From Episyrphus balteatus (taxonomy: Eukaryota; Arthropoda; Insecta; Diptera; Syrphidae): a DNA stretch of 64,000 nucleotides. Below the pieces are notes generated by a model. The model was not told the origin of the DNA and made no database searches. It worked only from the letters and a program-made list of their open reading frames with translations. The DNA is taken from positions 64,603,803 through 64,667,802 of the forward strand of contig NC_079137.1 in the NCBI RefSeq assembly GCF_945859705.1. The letters are read 5' to 3'. Each line of letters opens with the position of its first letter. The stretch's first letter is position 1. Made by a program: the position numbers and the translations under genes. This document shows, piece by piece, positions 53,862 to 64,000 of the stretch.

Positions 53862-55763
53862 ATGGGACGTCTTTTTAAATATTTATTTCTGTTCAATGTG
53901 TTTTTATATTTGTCGTCAGCAAATAACTGGCAATTAAGTTACATGGAAAATAATTTAGCAAAATGTGTTATACATTTAGTTATTGACGAAAATATACCAT
54001 TTACCAGAAATGTTCGAATAAGTGTTCAAACGGAATCGGTTTTGTCAAAGTTCATTGCCGGCGATATAATTGAAACCGCGAGAATGAAACAAAACAACAT
54101 AAATATTGTTTATGAGCTCTTACAGGTGTCTGGTAAGACGTTTACCTATGACATTCACACTCGATTAATTATTGTTGATTCTTTCAATTCATTCAGGTGA
54201 GTTGAATTTGTAACTTTTACAAGAACAAAAACAAGGACTAATAAGGACTTTTCTTTATTCCAGGGATCTTTTAAAAATCCAGCGGAAAAATTCTTTTGAT
54301 ATACACGGTATTCGCCAAGATTACAATATTATTCTAACAAACTATCAAGAAGGTACCAATACCATTGAAAAAATTCTAGAATTATGTCTTCAGAGCTATA
54401 TTGTCAATGTTAATGTCCTTGTGGAAGATTCTGAGGGACTTATAACTATTTACACATATTTTCCTTTTACCGAAGTCAGCTGCCGAAAAAGTACACCAAT
54501 TGTCTACAATCGTTTTGTTGAAGGAAAGTTCCAATGGAATCGACCAGTATTTCCAGAAAAGACTAAAAATTTGTGGTTGTGTCCTGTGAAAGCAGTCCTT
54601 TGGCACAAACCACCCTTTGTTTTTCTTGAAAGTGATAAAGAATTATCAGGAATTGATGGCAATTTTTTGATCTTCTTATCCAAAGCTATGAATTTTACAC
54701 TCGACATTTATGAGTCTCCGGGAGGATTAGGTGAAGTCCTTCCAAATGGAACAATGAGAGGAGCTTTCAAGATTGTAAGTTGCCTTGATTCCATATACAA
54801 ATCTTCTTAAAGCTTTATATTTTTTCTTAGTTGCAAGATGGTGAAGGTGATTTAACAGTTGGAGGAACAATATGCTCAAATGTTAGAAGATCATATTTAG
54901 CATGTACAAGAAGCTATTACACCACAGCTGTTGAAATGATTGTCAAGAAACCAGATCCTTATAGTTCGCTAGAAATTCTTCTGTTTCCATTTGATTCGCA
55001 AATGTGGTTAACATTTTTTCTATTTTTCGTCATAAATCTAACAATTCGAAGTTTGAGGAAGAAGATTACGAATTCCTTCGGACGCAGAAAAATCTATTCC
55101 GCAAGATTACAAGTTATTTCATGGCTTTTGAGCATATTCATCATTCGAAGCTCTTATGAAGGTTCAATATTTAAATTTCTTCATAATCAACCGATACGAA
55201 GAGCTCCTCAAAGCTTCGAAGAAGCCTTACAAGACGGTTACAAATTTGTAGCGAAATCAACTTATTTTCCATTTATTAAACACATCCCAAATTTAGTGGA
55301 TAAATTAATACTTACCGAAGTTTCTTTATCGAAACTATTCGATGAATTTGACAAATATAATGGAAAATATGGATTTATCAATTTGGATAATTATCTCACA
55401 GTAATTGCAAATGATTCAACAAGATATCAACACTATGCACAAGTTAGAGAGCCAATATTACACCATATTGTATGTGTTTATTTGCCAAAATTTTCATTTT
55501 TTACCAAAGAATTGAATAATCAAATACAAATGATGATTAATCATGGTCATATGGATAAAATCTATGATATTTCGGTAACGGATAAATTGAGGAAAATCAA
55601 AGCAATGCATGGAAGTATTGTTCACACAATACCGTTAAATGAAATTATTGGAAATTTTGAATTGTTGTTTTTTCTAATAGCAATTGCTTGTTTGTGCTTT
55701 TTAGTGGAAATTTTGGCAGGGAAAATTAAGATTTTAAGAAGATTGGTTGATTTTTTTCATTGA
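53862..55763 (+). CDS. Divergent ionotropic receptor (IR), complete, 592 aa
   Basis: Exons 53,862-54,196, 54,264-54,774 and 54,831-55,763 join in frame across GT-AG introns of 67 and 56 bp. Residues 1-20 are a signal peptide; 21-~205 the variable N-terminal region. Residues ~214-335 form the S1 half of the ligand-binding domain (LWLCPVKAVLW, then IDGNFLIFLSKAMNF, then GDLTVGGTICSNVRR). The segment at ~339-356 is the first membrane helix, ~374-395 the second (WLLSIFIIRSSYEGSIF), ~405-555 the S2 half, and ~558-577 the last helix. The SYTANLAAF motif of glutamate receptors is replaced by IRSSYEGSIF, as in divergent IRs of flies. IRs are cation channels in chemosensory neurons, probably taste here. 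The exact subfamily (IR7-, IR52- or IR94-like) cannot be fixed by eye. Confidence 0.92.
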
Positions 55764-55773
55764 ATTTCAGTCT

Positions 55774-55779
55774 AATAAA
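55774..55779 (+). terminator. Poly(A) signal AATAAA of the IR gene
   Basis: AATAAA begins 11 bases after the stop codon. The 3' untranslated region would be very short, and the adjoining repeat starts right after it. Confidence 0.6.
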
Positions 55780-55784
55780 GAGTT

Positions 55785-56295
55785 ACAAAAATATCATTAA
55801 AAAAATACATTTGAAAATTAAAAAAATATTTATTGCAACTGAAAAAAAATGTCACTAAAAAAAATATTTATTGCCACTAAAAAAAATTTTGCATTAAAAA
55901 ATATTTGCAAAATGAAAAAAAATTATTGCAAATAAAAAATTTTCTGCTTTGCAAAAAAAAAATTCAATGCAAAATGTTTGCATTTTTAAGCGTCCAATTC
56001 ATACAATTCTGACTATTAAATTAGTTTTAATATTATAGTTGAAATAGCTAATTTATGGTCAAATAGCCAAAATTGTAAGAAATTTGACGAATATTAAAAA
56101 AAAAAAAAATATTTAATTCACACATTTTGTAATGCAGAAAATTTTTTAATTGCAATATCTACATTTTTTCTGAATGCTAAATATTTTATTATGCAATAAA
56201 AATTGTATTTTCAATGCAAATATTTTTCACTGTTATTGTTAACATTTTTTTTAATGTTAATATTTTTTAGTTGCAGAATGCATTTTTTTCTCTTT
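55785..56295. mobile_element. Foldback-like element of TATTGCAACTGAAAA units, uninterrupted copy
   Basis: The left arm 55,785-55,985 carries units such as TTTATTGCAACTGAAAA. The right arm 56,110-56,295 has the inverse (TTGCAATA, GCAAATATTTTTCACTG, TTTAGTTGCAGAATGCA). A ~120-bp unique centre lies between. It fills most of the gap between the convergent IR and DUF1091 genes. Confidence 0.65.
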
Positions 56296-56355
56296 AATTA
56301 GTAATGGAAAACAAATGCATAAAAAAATTATTTTTTACAACCTATAATTTTTTTT

Positions 56356-56589
56356 TTAACTATAAACAAATTGTAAATATATATGTATTAAGGTTTTAAA
56401 TAAATTTTTTTTTTCAATTGATTTACAATTTTTATGGAATTTTTGAAAATATGCCTCAATGTTAGATTTCTCTAATAGTTCTTTGGTGCAATTTTTAGAT
56501 GCCGGTAAAAAATTCGAAGCAGAAAATATTACATAATGTGTAAATTCCGCACTATTTGTTTGTAGAAGGTTTCGCGTACATACACGCAT
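56356..56589 (-). CDS. Candidate 77-aa frame downstream of the DUF1091 gene (weak)
   Basis: The frame contains a fairly balanced stretch (NSAEFTHYVIFSASNFLPAS, then NCTKELLEKSNIEAYFQKFH). It could be a decayed exon or part of a small secreted protein. It has no signal peptide, starts right at the poly(A) signals of the DUF1091 gene, and ends in AT-rich sequence. I do not recognise it and think it is more likely untranslated. Confidence 0.15.
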   Translation of the reverse strand: MRVCTRNLLQTNSAEFTHYVIFSASNFLPASKNCTKELLEKSNIEAYFQKFHKNCKSIEKKNLFKTLIHIYLQFVYS

Positions 56590-56597
56590 TATTTTAT

Positions 56598-56603
56598 TTT
56601 ATT
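56598..56603 (-). terminator. Poly(A) signal of the DUF1091 gene
   Basis: Minus-strand AATAAA about 100 bases past the stop codon at 56,700. A second, overlapping signal is at 56,593-56,598. Confidence 0.5.
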
Positions 56604-56699
56604 TCTTATTTAGTTTTTAACTAAATGAATATTTTTCCTTTTATACATTTTTAAACAAGAAATATGATTATAAAATATTTTAACTGTTTCAAAAAATAT

Positions 56700-57382
56700 C
56701 TAAGTTTTAGAGAAAAACTTTCGTTTCCGTTTCATTTCAACTCGTCCTTTAATGAAAAGTTTAATACCAATTTTTCGATTAAACAAAAAATCCACATTAA
56801 CCAAAAAAGCAAATTCAGGTGAAAAGTTTGGAAGTATATCTGGATTCAAAATCAATTTGTTCAAAGTGATTATTTCATTCTAAAAACAAAGGAATTTGGA
56901 TCATATATTTTTTGTTTGTTTGTTTAAAACTTACTGCTGCAATTGGACATTTCTTTGGAATATTTCCAGATTCTCTCATCATTTGCAAACATACTTTAAA
57001 TAAATCATTAGAATCAACATCCTCCAAAAGCTTACAGCCATCTAGAGTCAAATTAAGTAGTTTGTAAGTTTCACCTTCACCACGTGGAATTTCCACTAAT
57101 CCACGAAATTCAAAATCATTTACTTCCATTGGCATCACTAATTTTGCATCAATTATAGTTTTGTTTTCTTGGACGTATTTGTGACAAAACAACTCTTTGA
57201 CTGGGGCTCCATAGTGAGTGCATTTGAGTTCATCGAAAAAAAGATTAAATGGACGCTTTTTGTTGAAAAAAAGAAACAAATTTAAATGCATTCACATTTT
57301 TTATTATTTAAAAGTATTATACCTTTGAGGAAACATTAACTAAAATTGTCAAAAGACAGATGATCCTAAGTTTGTAAGTCAT
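56700..57382 (-). CDS. DUF1091 (CheB/MD-2-like) small secreted protein, complete, 186 aa
   Basis: Exons on the minus strand: 57,323-57,382 (20 codons), 56,935-57,255 (107 codons) and 56,700-56,879 (59 codons plus stop). All introns are phase 0, GT-AG, 67 and 55 bp. Exon 1 is a signal peptide (MTYKLRIICLLTILVNVSS). Exon 2 starts RPFNLFFDELKC and contains YKLLNLTLDGCKLLEDVDSN followed by MMRESGNIPKKCPI. That is the DUF1091 signature: the hydrophobic-strand-C pattern and the N-x-P-x-x-CP close. Exon 3 (ILNPDILPNFSPEFAF) ends in a basic tail. The family is greatly expanded in flies; members related to CheB proteins are made in chemosensory sensilla and thought to bind lipid-like cues. It is convergent with the IR gene. 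Confidence 0.88.
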
Positions 57383-59098
57383 GAATTGAATATTAACCTT
57401 TAACTGGGGAGCGAATATTAAAACAAACTGATGAATTTGTTTGTACGGAAAATTAAAAGCTACCATTTGGACAAACAAAAAATTGATAATGTCTATTTAA
57501 TTGATACCTATTTGCCAGTGATCGAGTATAAGATTGTTTTTTCAAGTTATTAAATAAAAAATCAATTAATACAAAATGGCAGCAATTAATTAAGAAGATT
57601 AACATAAGATAGCATTTTGCAATAATTTTTTGGTGCTAGGGCATACAATTAATTGAAGATAATTCAATAGCTAGAGTAGATCTTATACTATAAATCAATT
57701 TTAGTTTGAACATTTTTTTTATTGTTTAACTTGATTCTGAAATTTGTTGCTAATGGCATTACCTTGCTATTTTGTTCAGATTTTTATTTGTTATTATATT
57801 GTTTTAAGAAATTATGTAGTTTTTTTTTTGTACAAACGTTCTGGATAGATTATTCAATAGAGAAGTTAGAAAAAAAAACGTCTAAAAATTGTGATTTCTG
57901 TTTGTTTCATAACTTTTAACTTTAAAAAAGAATCCTGGAAAGTGTGAAGTTAGACCCCCTGTTTTTGAAACTGTCATTTATGAAAGTTGTTCCAGGTTGT
58001 TCCCGATTTGTTCCGGAATGTTACAAATTTTTTTTTTAATTTTCAAAAATGGACCGTTTTTGACCTAGCCCTCCTTTTTTCGAAAATTAAAATTTTTAAA
58101 GTTGTTCCCGATTTAAAAAGTTGTTCCAAACAATGTTCCAAATTTTTGGACCCATAAGTTCAACATTTCGAAAGTTAGGGGCCAAAAACAAAAAAATTGT
58201 AGCCCCCTTTTTGTCGATTTTTTAAGTTTTTATATTTTTTTTTTAACTTTAAAAAAGTGTTCTAAACATTGTTCCAAAAAATTGAGGTCCTAAAATTGGT
58301 AGTTTTAAAGATATCGCTTTGGAATTTTTTTTTTTTAACTAAAAAAAAACAAGTTTTTCAATTACTATTTTCAAAATTTTTTTCTGGTATCGAATATTTA
58401 ACCATACATACATATTTGGAGTGAGTTTCAGTGTTCTACAGTATGAAAATGCAATTTCAAAATAAATCGTGATGTTTTCACATTTTCAAAAATTTTAATA
58501 AGCCCCCTTTTTCGAAAAATACAATTCCAAAAGTTGTTACAAGTTGAACATTAATATTTCTTAAGCCAAACCAAAAATCGTTAAGAAAAACAAAATAACG
58601 AAAAAGGGGGGCCTATGGAAATTTTTGAAAAAAAATGTAACCTATTTTTTTTTTTTCAAGGTTCAACATACCTATATATAAATAAAAAGTTATTTTTTCT
58701 CCATTCAAAAATCTTTATTTTTGAAGGTGAAATGGAGATAGTTTGAAGGTCTTGTTTGTCAAATTCATTGAGATAATCAATTATTTCTGTACAAAAATTT
58801 AGTCCAATCCAATGAAATTGAAGTAATTTTTAATTTTTTTTTTTCGGCGGAAAGTAATGTTGACTTGAGTTGCAAAGCAACACATAATGTTCCTTAATCA
58901 AGTTTGGTGACTTGCATTCGCGCAACTTCATTCAAAATAGAAAACTTAAAGTATCAATTCAGTCAAAATTTCAAACAAAACCCATTTTGTCGTTCTTCTT
59001 CTCTTTGTATAAAGTTTTATAGAAGAAAATTTGTTTGTTGGACTTTTTGCCCTCATGGGAAATAAGTTGATGTGAATAAGAAAGTTTTATATGTGTAT
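57383..59098. repeat. Gene-free stretch with GTTGTTCC-rich probable repeat (57,940-58,640)
   Basis: GTTGTTCC-type octamers recur about seven times between 57,980 and 58,280, with GCCCCCTTTTT-type runs on both strands (58,203; 58,503; inverted near 58,603). This looks like a decayed element but I cannot find its ends. 57,383-57,940 and 58,650-59,098 show nothing. Confidence 0.35.
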
Positions 59099-59747
59099 TA
59101 GTGTGCTTCTTATATGGTCGAAAAAATCTTTTTTCGATTTTTTAATGGGACACGCCTGCATTATGTTCTACCATATAAGCATAGTGTATGGTATTTTTTT
59201 CCGATTTTAATATTAAAATTTAGGGGTCGCTACCATTCACTAAAGATTTAAGTAAAAAAAAAAAAATCAATTTCAACAATTTTTTTTTTGTTACAATACA
59301 AAGTACGTTTAAGACCGATTTTTCAATCTTCTAATAAACAGTCAGTTAACTGTCTGTCGAATAAAGATATTAAGCTCATAAACAATCAGATAAAATCATT
59401 GAATTTTTCAATTAAGCTATTCTACAGAATAACACAAAAAAATGTCAAATTCAAAAATATTCAAAATTAAACTTCATTTTTATTCCGCTGTATTTTTATC
59501 AAAATTTCTTTCAAAACAGTTAAAGATTTAATATAAAGTACTTAATTCTGATTACAAATTTTTAATTTTTTGAGAAAAAAAAAACAAAATTTGGTGTATT
59601 TTTCCAAATTTTGAGTTGTGGTAGCGACCCCTAGAACGTGTTTAAACTGGACCAAATTTTACCCAATTAATATTTAAGGCAGGAAGAACAAAATGCAAGG
59701 GTGTCCCATTAAAATTTCGAAAATTGATTTTTAAGAAGCACCCTAAT
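59099..59747. mobile_element. TA-flanked TIR element (mariner-like MITE) with nested element
   Basis: TA-GTGTGCTTCTTA at the left is inverted at the right as TTAAGAAGCACCC-TA. The match extends ~60 bp inward (TTTTTTAATGGGACACGCC at 59,140 against GGGTGTCCCATTAAAA at 59,699). A TA target and this length fit the Tc1/mariner group. The interior is another TIR element (59,222-59,634). Confidence 0.75.
59222..59634. mobile_element. Inner TIR element with TAGGGGTCGCTACCA ends
   Basis: TAGGGGTCGCTACCATTCAC at the left is inverted as GTGGTAGCGACCCCTAG at the right, giving ~413 bp wholly inside the mariner-like element. The frame at 59,288-59,470 is unremarkable. Confidence 0.65.
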
Positions 59748-61140
59748 GTGTATGTAAAAATTCGTAATAAATAATTTAGTTAATAATAAAAAAAATAAAA
59801 TAGTAAAAAAAAAAATAAATTATTAATTATAAGAAATTCAATACCTAACTACTCAAAAAACTACATAAAATTATATTTCTTTAAAATTACAAAAACATAC
59901 ATACATAGGTAATATAAAAATTTACCTCCAAATTCCTAGCATAAGAAACAGTTTTTATCAATATTATTAATAGCTAAAGCCGATTTAAGAAAAAGTTTTT
60001 TTATAAATAAAAATTTTCAAAAACAAAATTGGTATGCCACACAACAGGAGCAAGTACATTCCAATTGTAAAAATTGATTTAAATACTAATATAAATTTGA
60101 TTTTATAAGAAATTTATTAAAAACTAAAAAATACTACCTATAAATTTTATTTTTAAAATTACAAAAACGTCTCTTTAATTGCTAGTGGCCTCCAAAGGAA
60201 GTATGAAAAAAAAAAATGTATAAAACTTTTTAATATACCAGGAAAATTAGGACATGCGGACATGAGATTTTTTTTAGATTTTTGACATAAGTTATAGAAT
60301 ATCCAAACAAAGATAGAAACAAAAAAATTAACTTATTAGCACTAATTCCAAGATTGTATGAGGATGTTTTATAGTGCATATCCCGAAATTTCCCCTTTTA
60401 TCAAAAAATATCATTTTTTTTAGATATGAATGTTTTTTTCATTGCATGGTTTTGATTCTTAAAGATAATGGATATGAAAACTTTCATGCAAAATTTGGTT
60501 CCTCTACCATAACTTTTAAGGGTTTTTCGGTAGTATGTTTGCAACTGTTATAATAATATGGGTTAACAGATGAAAAACCGGTATAACTTTTTTCAGAGAT
60601 GTCAGATTGCCTTGATTTTAGATGATTTGGAATCAGCATTACAAAATACCTTGCATTACAAAAATTTTGAAATCTCCATTTAGAGCTTTGACTTTGAAAA
60701 CCGTGACTTGCGGACATGAGATTTTTCTAGACTTTTGAGGTATTTTATAGAATGCCAAAACAAAGGTATTGAGCAAAAAAAATTTCTATTAGCATTCGTT
60801 CCGAGGTTTAACCTTTTTTTCACCTTATTTGACTGCATTAATATATTTTCAAACACATCGTTATAGCCGTTTTTGATAAAATCAACTTCTTCTAGTTTAT
60901 GACAAGTCCCTTAAAATTACGTATCTTTTATTTCACCTTTCTCTTAAATACGAAGTTTTAAGTAAATCCCTTCAGGTGCTTAGACAGGTGCTGGAAATAG
61001 AGACAGGCAGGATTGCCAGACCCATTTTGGTTCGCATTCTCTTTCATCGTAATGTCATGTGTGGTTGTTACCTTCAGTTCATTATTTTACGAGTTTTAAA
61101 TTTCTGTTCTGTATACATGTATCGTTAGTAAAAAAATAAA
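59748..61140. repeat. Dispersed repeat copy with internal ~100-bp duplication
   Basis: The phrase TTGCGGACATGAGATTTTTC plus its downstream context at 60,710-60,815 repeats 60,250-60,360. The right part (60,990-61,130) matches 27,600-27,745, with shared CATCGTAATGTCATGT and GATTGCCAGACCCA/ATTGCTGGACCCA. It belongs to the TATCGCAAGTAAAAAT family. The minus frame 60,484-60,717 is not supported as a gene. Confidence 0.55.
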
Positions 61141-64000
61141 AATGGGTTGTATTTAAAAAATACAATATTTAGAGCAGGAACGATATCTTTTTTTTTTTTA
61201 TTCTAGATCTCGCGAAAAAACGAACTTGCTTCAATTTAATAATTTTTAGAATTTAAACTCTTTAAGTATTTTTTTTTTATCATTTTCGCTTCCATTAAAA
61301 AGCCTCACAATGGAAACACCCAAGATAAAGTCTTATATTTATATGCCTGCTGGGTTATTAAAAACATTATTAGGTACATCACTAACATTTAGATTACCAT
61401 TTTCAAATATTATCTCTTTTATTTAGTAATTACTTAACAGTTGAATAACTATTTCATTTTATTACAAAACTCACTAAATTAATGACCAAACAAAAAAAAA
61501 AATAAACCTAATTCTAAATACATTTCATTATAATCCGCTTAGTGTTGAAATTTATAAAACTAAAAAACTATCTACTTAAATCTGTTATTAAGAACTGCAT
61601 AACTAAACATTAACTAAAAAAACCACAAAAAAAAAAAAACCGATTATAAACTCGTAGAATTATTCAACACATATTTACCTTTCAATGGTTTTAACAAACA
61701 AATAACTTTTTATTCATTCATTTTGGTCGTCCAATTAAAATAAACCTTACGTAATATTAAGTTCAAATCCATTCTAAGCCCTATTTAACTCGCTCATATT
61801 ATCCCCACATATTAAAACCCATCAACACACACAAATATATTAGTTCATAATGTTAATTAAAATCTACAATTTCTATTCAAAAAAAAAACTAGCTAAATTG
61901 TTAAAATGTCAAAAGCATCTAAATGAGTTTTATGTCATATCTCTTTCTATATCCTTTCTATTTCAGAGTGCTTTTGTATTTTTAGTTGCGTCACGTACAA
62001 AATCCTTTATTATCGAGTGGATTTAATTATAGAAATGTTAATCTTTTGACATGCGTTTATTTTATATGCCTAAATGTGTGTTTTGAAATATCAATTTGTG
62101 TCACATGAATACAACAAGAGGCAGAGACAAAAACCGTCATCAACGGAGCTTAGGTCTTTATAATCTAATTAAAATAAACACCTTATCTGGGGTTGAGGTA
62201 GGGTATTAAACTTTTAAAGAACTCAAAACAAGTTAAAATAGGTATGACGACAGGTTAGAAATGAGGGTTGGGTGAACCCTTTTGTTGACTGTGTTGATTT
62301 ATGTCCTTTTATTTGATACCTCAAACTCTAGAAAGATAAGCATAAACATCAACCAAACGATTGCTAAGTTTATAATTTATAGCAAAATAAAGCTCATAGA
62401 ATCGGTTACAATGTATACAATAATGGTTTTTTTCAATGCCCATTCCTTTTTTGTTTATCGTCGCCCTCAGACAAACAAAAAACCACCCAGGGACCAAAAA
62501 GGAGTTAACCTTGCAAGGCACTTAAACTTTGGAATGTGTATGGAATGTGGCTCCTTTTTTTTTCTGAACACACACACACACACCTTAATGGAAAAAATTT
62601 ACATAATTTATAAATTCTTTCAACTTTATGTGAATTTGAGTAAAGAAATGACAGCAACACGAGGTAAGACATGTAGAATACTCTTGGGAGCTTACAAGAG
62701 AAGAGTAAATACCTATATTCTCATTATTATTACTTGAAATGAAAGGCGACGAGAGACGAGACCTTTTCACACCAATGGATTCAATTATCTTTATTGGAGT
62801 TCTTTTTTATAATTGAAAAAGGATGAAAATTCAGTGTCTCGAAAAGACAGACAGATCTCAGTAAAGTGCTTTTAAAGTTTTCATATTTTCTTTATACAAT
62901 AAATTAGATACAATAAATAAAAGTATAATAAAATAAAAATGTCATAAATATATCGTAAACTTATTAATATTAATATATTTTCTGTTAGTTTTGAACACAG
63001 TTGGATATAAATAATTGGCTCTGAGATTATAGGGGAACTTCAAAATTTCTCTTCAAATGATCGGTTAAAAACAACGTAAAACTCGTGTAAAATTAACAGA
63101 GAAGATTGTTAATATAGCACCTGCAAACTAACCCCGGTTAAAATTACACGAGTCAACTAGGTTATTAAAAATTGTTTAATCTTACCCACTTTCTCGGTTA
63201 AATTTTAATAAAATCTTAAATTTTAATCGAGTTTCTTGATCAATATAAACAAGTTTATCATTTAAAATAACCTTTTAAAATGGTAATTTTAAACAATTTA
63301 ACTTAACCGAGGCGACTACGTTGGGGTTGCCAGATATATTTGGACGAAACTAGTGATCGAGATGCAAAATCCCGGACTTTCCCGGACAAATAAGGACAAC
63401 AAAAAGAGTACAAAACTAGGACAAAAAAAATGCATAATTTTATAAAAAAAATAACCGAACAATCCTTTTAACTAAAAATCACATTTTTAACCCTTGTTCC
63501 CGTAGCATTTTTTTCTTATTTTTTCACAAAAAAAGAAAAAAAAAAAAAACTCTGGGACAAAGTTTGGCCTTCTCGGTATAGTATTATAATAAACATTTGA
63601 GCTATAATACTACAAAAGTTGCAATGCAATTCCAGTTAAAAAATTTTTTAAAATTCCATTGAAAACCAATTGCGCAAAATTTTAAACGATTTAGTTAAAT
63701 GCAAATAAAATTTTTAGTAAGTTACTAAGTTAAGAAATGGTCTTTTTGACTTAGCAACTTACTTAAAGCCATAACTACAATAACCTAAAAAGTGAAAAAG
63801 TGAGAAATTTACAAAAGTAAAAAATTTTTATTTCTTTTTAGCGCTATTTGTTTTAGGAAAAAACTAACAAAATAAGCTTTCTGCATCATTATTTTTAATT
63901 TTGTGGTTGGAAAAACTGTCACAAAATGAGTTTGAAAATTTTCACTTTTTGACTTTTTGCAAAAAGTGGATGTTGTAGTTATACCTCAAGTGGCTTTAGA
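61141..64000. other. Gene-free stretch at the right edge
   Basis: No gene is supported. A frame of 151 codons (62,282-62,737, plus) contains a short CA repeat (62,567-62,583) and no recognisable domain. Near 63,100-63,310, AATTTAACC/GGTTAAAATT motifs occur in both orientations and may be a decayed MITE. The phrase CCCGGACTTTCCCGGACAAA (63,371) looks repeat-derived. Confidence 0.4.

Noticed and set aside
54382..54707. Minus-strand frames opposite IR exon 2
   Set aside because: They are shadows of the well-supported plus-strand receptor exon.
62282..62737. 151-codon plus-strand frame
   Set aside because: It contains a CA microsatellite, has no domain or signal peptide, and the opposite strand is also open. 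Its length alone is not convincing in this setting.

Overview
The window reads as AT-rich nuclear DNA from an insect, most likely a brachyceran fly. Introns are short (56-71 bp) inside compact genes and very long elsewhere. The recognisable genes belong to families that are large in flies: a divergent ionotropic receptor (IR) and a DUF1091-type small secreted protein. Mobile elements in every state of decay fill the rest. There are no bacterial-type operons, no convincing intact tRNA or rRNA gene and no CRISPR array.

Layout. Positions 1-30,600 hold no gene I can support. This part is a mosaic of terminal-inverted-repeat (TIR) elements, minisatellites and AT-rich filler, and may be the large 3' intron of the gene to its right. 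Positions 30,683-48,359 (minus strand) carry the 5' four coding exons of a secreted or membrane protein with an IGFBP-type N-terminal cysteine domain followed by a CRIM1-like module. It resembles Drosophila crimpy/vertebrate CRIM1, and its 3' end is not found. Its 15.7-kb second intron hosts a same-strand, single-exon gene for a 333-residue protein I do not recognise (36,266-37,267). That intron also holds a three-layer stack of nested elements with a ~1.6-kb, nearly perfect hairpin at its centre. Its third intron holds an internally deleted piggyBac element.

Positions 48,400-53,800 are intergenic, with LINE reverse-transcriptase fragments and a nested foldback element. Positions 53,862-55,763 encode a complete three-exon divergent IR of 592 residues (plus strand). 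Positions 56,700-57,382 encode a complete three-exon DUF1091 protein of 186 residues (minus strand). These two are convergent, with a foldback-like repeat between them. Positions 57,400-64,000 are again gene-poor, with one TIR element nested inside another.

The IR and DUF1091 families have both been linked to chemosensation in flies, but their adjacency here may be chance. The most unusual content is mobile: two different TIR-bounded elements each contain a tRNA-like sequence; several foldback families have arms made of short tandem repeats; and the long intronic hairpin has a recoverable empty-site relative at 935-1175. Exon boundaries were derived by reading splice sites and frames by eye. 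Repeat ends were placed by visual comparison and may be off by a few bases.
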